From the NCBI GenBank assembly GCA_002869465.1, contig PKSW01000242.1, positions 1 through 5,887 on the forward strand: a DNA stretch of 5,887 bases. Direction: 5' to 3'. Each line of letters starts with the position of its first letter. The first letter of the stretch is position 1. The position numbers and the translations under genes are program-made. The stretch comes from Marinilabiliales bacterium. Lineage in GTDB: Bacteria > Bacteroidota > Bacteroidia > Bacteroidales > F082. Below the pieces are notes generated by a model. It had not been told where the DNA came from and did not search any database. It saw only the letters and a list, made by a program, of their open reading frames with translations. Below, in pieces: positions 1-2,888 of the stretch.

Positions 1-32
1 CAAACAATATTTTTATTTAAAGAATAATTTCC

Positions 33-68
33 GCCATTCACCGACTAGGTTTTGCCACTCGTCGATTA
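33..68 (+). promoter_or_regulatory. Imperfect 15-bp direct repeat, 21-bp period; candidate LytTR-type regulator site
   Basis: Bases 33-47 (GCCATTCACCGACTA) and 54-68 (GCCACTCGTCGATTA) match at 11 of 15 positions, and all four differences are transitions. The copies lie in the same orientation, exactly 21 bp apart, so both sit on the same face of the helix two turns apart. Established knowledge: LytTR-domain response regulators such as AgrA bind two roughly 9-bp direct repeats with about this period, next to the -35 region of activated promoters. Here the repeat ends 27 bp before the -7 box of the downstream gene, and no convincing -33 box is visible between them, which suits an activated promoter. 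Assignment to a LytTR regulator is inference; another tandem-binding regulator is possible. Confidence 0.5.
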
Positions 69-95
69 TGTATTTACATGAGAGCTTTTTCACTA

Positions 96-103
96 TAGTT
101 TTG
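96..103 (+). promoter_or_regulatory. Bacteroidota-type -7 promoter box (TAGTTTTG)
   Basis: TAGTTTTG fits the TAnnTTTG -7 consensus of the Bacteroidota primary sigma factor exactly. The region where a TTTG-like -33 box would lie (about 70-78) reads TATTTACAT and is a poor match, suggesting dependence on an activator bound at the upstream direct repeat. The predicted transcription start is around 109-111. That leaves only a few bases before ATG 114 but about 27 before ATG 138, which favours the second start codon. Confidence 0.6.
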
Positions 104-137
104 CTCTCAGAAAATGAAACTAAAAATCAATCATACC

Positions 138-596
138 ATGAAAGCAATAATAAAATCAACCGCGATCACAACTATCTTCACTCTTCTTTTTTCATTCAAC
201 ATGATGGCTGATATAAATTTTAAGGACGAAGCTTATATTGAAGACATTCCTTTTAACACGGAAGCTATATACAGCAAAGTTGTTATTGAAAGAAATATAC
301 TGGATTGCGAATTAAACGAAGAAGCCTATATCAACGATATTCCTTTTAGCACTGAAACCATAGCTGAAGATAAGCTATATGAATTGGCAATGAAAGAGGA
401 ATTTACATTTGACGAAGAAGCTTATATCGATGATATTCCTTTCAATACGGAAGATATTTGCCAGCAATTACATGATACTGCAGCATCAGATTCATTAACC
501 TGCGATGTAAATGAATCCCTGAACAGTAATTTGCAAGAGGAAGAAGTTGAGTTAAAATATTTTGAGCAGCATAGTCATATACTGGTGCGTTTTTAA
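138..596 (+). CDS. Small secreted acidic protein with three EAYIxDIPF repeats
   Basis: This predicted 152-residue protein has an N-terminal signal peptide: a Lys-containing n-region (MKAIIK), a hydrophobic stretch to about residue 20, and likely cleavage after MMA at residue 24. The mature part is strongly acidic. It carries three copies of a motif close to DEEAYIxDIPFNTExI at residues 30-44, 60-75 and 92-107, spaced 31-32 residues apart, with less similar linkers. Three cysteines lie between and after the repeats; there is no transmembrane helix after the signal and no known enzyme motif. ATG 114 is in frame and would add eight residues. I prefer ATG 138 because the promoter box puts the transcript start near 110 and because the signal peptide then begins at its normal place. 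The gene stands alone between its own promoter and a terminator. Its function is unknown. The regular repeats suggest a binding or periplasmic structural role, but this is inference. Confidence 0.8.
   Translation: MKAIIKSTAITTIFTLLFSFNMMADINFKDEAYIEDIPFNTEAIYSKVVIERNILDCELNEEAYINDIPFSTETIAEDKLYELAMKEEFTFDEEAYIDDIPFNTEDICQQLHDTAASDSLTCDVNESLNSNLQEEEVELKYFEQHSHILVRF
225..458 (+). repeat. Three in-frame EAYIxDIPFxTExI protein repeats
   Basis: The copies are encoded at 225-269, 315-362 and 411-458. All three keep E-A-Y-I, D-I-P-F, T-E and a final I. Variation is confined to the residue after AYI (E, N, D), N or S before T, and the residue before the last I. Codon choice differs between copies (for example GCT TAT ATT, GCC TAT ATC, GCT TAT ATC). 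The similarity is therefore kept at protein level and is not a very recent DNA duplication. Confidence 0.85.
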
Positions 597-638
597 TGCA
601 CCTGAAAAATGATTTTCATAGTTAAATTTAGGAAATGA

Positions 639-665
639 AATCCTGCCCGATGGCGGGATTTTTTT
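639..665 (+). terminator. Rho-independent terminator of the EAYI-repeat gene
   Basis: A nine-pair stem (AATCCTGCC with GGCGGGATT, one G-T wobble) closes a four-base loop CGAT. It is followed by a run of seven T (659-665). It lies 43 bases after the stop codon at 594-596. On the minus strand the hairpin is followed only by TTTCATTTCC, so it would act poorly for the convergent aminotransferase gene. Confidence 0.85.
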
Positions 666-709
666 AATCAAATGAACCAGTATAATCTATATAATAAAAA
701 ATATAATAC

Positions 710-2014
710 TTATAAATCCTTAACCCACTTTGTTATTTGTTTAACCCCCTCTAGTATTTTAGCACAATAGGTTTTGTTAAATTCTTCAGGTAGCGGCTCG
801 GAAAGTGGAATTGTTTTGGCTGCCGCTAGGGCGCGCGTCCCGTCAAAATCAACATAGGCCATACGGGCAGAAAATTCCTTTTTTGGACGGCTGAACGAAC
901 TGCCATGAAGAATCGCTACTCCGGTTTCATCCAGTAGTTTTGTGCATAATTCTTTAGAGGTGTAAATGTCAATCTCATGAAGTTGGTCTTGAAAATTTGA
1001 AAAATCAAGGAACAAATAAAATCCCCCGACCGGATCATGAACTTTTATGCCAGCTGCCTGCAGCATTTTGGCGCTCTCATTACCGATAGATGAGAGTATT
1101 TTTCGCACATTCCAGAGATATTCTTCAATTTTTATCCCTCCTTTAAAAGCTGAAATAGCGGCATATTGTATGGGCGCACTTACTGATGTATAAGTTTCGC
1201 TGGCCACTATGGCCATTTTATCGCACAACCAGTATAGCTCTTTTGGAAAAGTAAAAGTTCCGAGACGCCATCCTCCTGCACCACACCACTTGGACAGGCC
1301 TGAACTGATAATGGTTCCCTCGGGATAATATTTCCCGATGGAAAGATGATTTCCCTTATGATTCAATTGACCGTAAATCTCATCAGAGAGAATGAATATT
1401 TTATTTTTACGCGCCAGGGAAGCAATTTCCCTGAGTTCACTTTCATAAAATGAAACACCGTCGGGATTGCCTGGGTAATTAAGTATCAAGAGAGCTGGTT
1501 TTTCCTTATCAATTCGCTTTTCCAGGAAATCCTGAAATAAAGCAGGTGTTAGCTGCCATTTGTGTTCATATGAACTGCGGATGATCGATATTTTCTTTCC
1601 GAGGATCCGTGCCTGGGGAATATAGGAAACCCAACAAGGACTTACTACAATAATATCACCCCTGAACACCAGTTGTAATAAGAAAACCAGTTCTTTTGAA
1701 CCGGGTCCGATCAAAACGCCATCTGCCTGAGCGCTGATCCCATCTTTCTTCCGGTGAAATTCAGCTACCGTTTCCCGCAAAATAGGCAATCCTTTTACAG
1801 GCAGATAGTCTTTTTGGGGTGCATGAAGTCTGAGGGCTTCCACTACTCTTTCTGGTACCGGGAATGGTGATTGGCCTAATCCAAACCTGTATACTTTTTT
1901 CCCTTCTGCAATCAGCTTTTTCGATCGTTCATTGATCGCAAGAGTATCCGATTCACCCAATCCTTTCAATAATGGGTTGGTTAAATGATTGTTTATTGAT
2001 TCAGTATCCTTCAT
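710..2014 (-). CDS. Class I/II PLP-dependent aminotransferase
   Basis: A predicted cytoplasmic fold-type I aminotransferase of 434 residues, counted from ATG 2014. The family motifs run in order: GPGSKE at 103-108 (phosphate-binding loop region), SPCWVSY with the aromatic residue stacking on PLP at Trp127, NYPGNPDG with PLP-binding Asn183, SDEIYG with Asp211 and Tyr214, SGLSKWCGAGGWRLG with the Schiff-base Lys242 and phosphate-binding Arg250, and a C-terminal Arg384 in SARMAYVDF in the position of the substrate-carboxylate arginine. All catalytic residues are present, so the enzyme should be active. The family resembles aspartate/aromatic aminotransferases, but the amino-donor preference cannot be read from sequence. 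It is some 30-40 residues longer than typical AspC-like enzymes, mostly near the C-terminus. An in-frame ATG at 2080 would add 22 largely hydrophobic residues not typical of the family, so I take ATG 2014. No clear TAnnTTTG promoter was seen upstream. It is convergent with the EAYI-repeat gene and transcribed alone. Confidence 0.93.
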   Translation of the reverse strand: MKDTESINNHLTNPLLKGLGESDTLAINERSKKLIAEGKKVYRFGLGQSPFPVPERVVEALRLHAPQKDYLPVKGLPILRETVAEFHRKKDGISAQADGVLIGPGSKELVFLLQLVFRGDIIVVSPCWVSYIPQARILGKKISIIRSSYEHKWQLTPALFQDFLEKRIDKEKPALLILNYPGNPDGVSFYESELREIASLARKNKIFILSDEIYGQLNHKGNHLSIGKYYPEGTIISSGLSKWCGAGGWRLGTFTFPKELYWLCDKMAIVASETYTSVSAPIQYAAISAFKGGIKIEEYLWNVRKILSSIGNESAKMLQAAGIKVHDPVGGFYLFLDFSNFQDQLHEIDIYTSKELCTKLLDETGVAILHGSSFSRPKKEFSARMAYVDFDGTRALAAAKTIPLSEPLPEEFNKTYCAKILEGVKQITKWVKDL

Positions 2015-2172
2015 GGCGAATAAAATTGTCTGTAGCAGCAAATATTTAACTGACTGCAAAATAGCTTTTTTATAGCGCATTTCAAAACCGTATGCGAAGT
2101 ACCATCTTTTGATGAATGATAATGATTCGTTTAAAAAACATCAATTTTATTGCGATGAATTTCCTTTAGAAA
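2015..2172. other. Upstream region of the aminotransferase, no gene seen
   Basis: Together with the features listed up to 2407 this forms a gene-poor stretch of about 390 bases. Bases 2015-2080 are open in frame with the aminotransferase but look like a leader rather than coding sequence. I see no gene, tRNA or strong terminator hairpin in 2081-2172. On the minus strand TATTTTG near 2055 is one base short of the TAnnTTTG consensus, so the promoter of the aminotransferase remains unassigned. Confidence 0.5.
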
Positions 2173-2346
2173 TTATTTCTGTTCAGTTTCTGTGAAAAAA
2201 ATGGATCCCGGAGGAAACTGTAAGATATCCTTTTCAATATCTGAAAGATGATCGGTTATATTTTGGTGTAAGAGCACTTTTCCGATCATGTCCAACAAAC
2301 AAACCCGAATGTCTTGCAGCTTATCAAAATTAGATTTTATTTTCAT
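2173..2346 (-). pseudogene. 57-codon frame resembling a degenerate T9SS type A C-terminal sorting domain
   Basis: The minus-strand frame from ATG 2346 to TAA 2173 encodes 57 residues. The central part, IRVCLLDMIGKVLLHQNI, then a spacer and LQFPPGSIFF, follows the usual pattern of type IX secretion sorting domains (hydrophobic strand, D-x-x-G-K-V-L, a polar turn, then L-P-x-G-x-Y-F). The frame stays open upstream of the ATG, where INYYKN partly resembles the INxYPNP start of such domains. No passenger protein, signal peptide or minus-strand TAnnTTTG promoter is visible, and the final strand ends early at TETEQK. I read it as the decayed tail of a lost secreted-protein gene, cut off where the divergent gene now begins. 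A functional micro-protein or a chance resemblance cannot be excluded. The resemblance was judged by eye, without a profile search. Confidence 0.4.
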
Positions 2347-2415
2347 ATTTAAATGTCTATTTTTGTAGTAGTTGATTTCAGACCGATACGTTAATTTAAA
2401 TTTAAATATGAAAAT
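2339..2415. repeat. Perfect 16-bp inverted repeat flanking a promoter
   Basis: The left arm 2339-2354 (ATTTTCATATTTAAAT) is the exact reverse complement of the right arm 2400-2415 (ATTTAAATATGAAAAT), separated by 45 bases. The right arm contains the ATG (2408) of the secreted-protein gene. The left arm contains, on the minus strand, the ATG (2346) of the sorting-domain-like frame, so both frames open with the same bases. The promoter box at 2358-2365 lies between the arms. The predicted plus transcript starts after the left arm, so the repeat would not form a hairpin in that mRNA. The arms are AT-rich, which lowers but does not remove the significance. Confidence 0.75.
2358..2365 (+). promoter_or_regulatory. 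Bacteroidota-type -7 promoter box (TATTTTTG)
   Basis: TATTTTTG matches TAnnTTTG exactly. A TTTT at 2335-2338 sits at roughly the right distance to be a one-mismatch -33 box. The predicted transcription start is near 2371, giving a leader of about 37 bases before ATG 2408. It would drive both the 156-residue secreted protein and the PKD-domain giant, since no terminator or second promoter is evident between them. Confidence 0.6.
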
Positions 2416-2878
2416 GCGGTTTTTAGTTTTGTTTGTATTATCTTTTCATTGCATTTTTCTCTCCGATTCCTTTTCTCAACAAAATTATATTCAGGGCAAT
2501 GATAATATAATTACCGTCGACGAATTCACTATTTTAACTGAAAAAGCGGATTTTAACGGAAGCATATCATCAGAAATTTATAGGGATAAAAAAAGTACAT
2601 ATTTTGCCATCGATAGAATTAAGTTAGAATCAAAATATTTGGAGTTAAGAATTCTTGAGCAAGTATATGCTGATAAAGTAATTGTACATATTGGACATAC
2701 CGAGCCGCATAATTTCTTATTATTCGTGGCTGACAACATATTTAATGAAGAAAATGGGAATTTGTTGGATAAATTGAACACATTTTATAGTGTTGCATTG
2801 GAGGAGAAGTCATCCATGGATGAAGAGCAGCTAACAAACTGGATTAATAAGCATGATAAATCTGCTAAAGTAAAATGA
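2408..2878 (+). CDS. Secreted protein of unknown function, first gene of the PKD operon
   Basis: A predicted 156-residue exported protein. The N-terminus MKMRFLVLFVLSFHCIFLS is a clear signal peptide, with likely cleavage after SFSQ at residue 24. The only cysteine is inside the signal and its context (SFHC) is not a lipobox, so a lipoprotein is unlikely. The mature 132 residues have no cysteine and no second membrane segment. They alternate short beta-like strands in the first half (ITVDEF, YFAIDRI, LELRIL, KVIVHIGH) with a more helical, acidic C-terminal part ending in a Lys-rich tail. I do not recognise a family. An in-frame TTG at 2372 would extend it by 12 residues but overlaps the predicted transcription start; ATG 2414 is also possible. 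The next gene begins 1 or 10 bases after this stop codon, so the two are probably co-transcribed and translationally coupled. A partner role for the large surface protein is inference. Confidence 0.82.
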   Translation: MKMRFLVLFVLSFHCIFLSDSFSQQNYIQGNDNIITVDEFTILTEKADFNGSISSEIYRDKKSTYFAIDRIKLESKYLELRILEQVYADKVIVHIGHTEPHNFLLFVADNIFNEENGNLLDKLNTFYSVALEEKSSMDEEQLTNWINKHDKSAKVK

Positions 2879-2888
2879 AGTGACGGAA

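Noticed and set aside
36..70. Inverted repeat CAT...CGAC / GTCG...ATG upstream of the first gene
   Set aside because: The palindromic match is imperfect with uneven arm lengths. The 21-bp direct repeat explains the same bases much better.
2015..2080. N-terminal extension of the aminotransferase from ATG 2080
   Set aside because: The 22 added residues are hydrophobic and look neither like a proper signal peptide nor like the family N-terminus. The conserved enzyme starts naturally at ATG 2014.
2372..2407. TTG start giving a longer form of the 156-residue secreted protein
   Set aside because: It sits on the predicted transcription start and would place 12 polar residues before the signal peptide.
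2441..2470. Possible lipobox in the secreted protein (Cys in the signal region)
   Set aside because: SFHC does not fit the lipobox, and the hydrophobic stretch continues past the cysteine to a better cleavage site after SFSQ.
2578..2781. Minus-strand 67-codon frame within the secreted-protein gene
   Set aside because: It lies wholly opposite a gene with a clear signal peptide and shows no recognisable motif.
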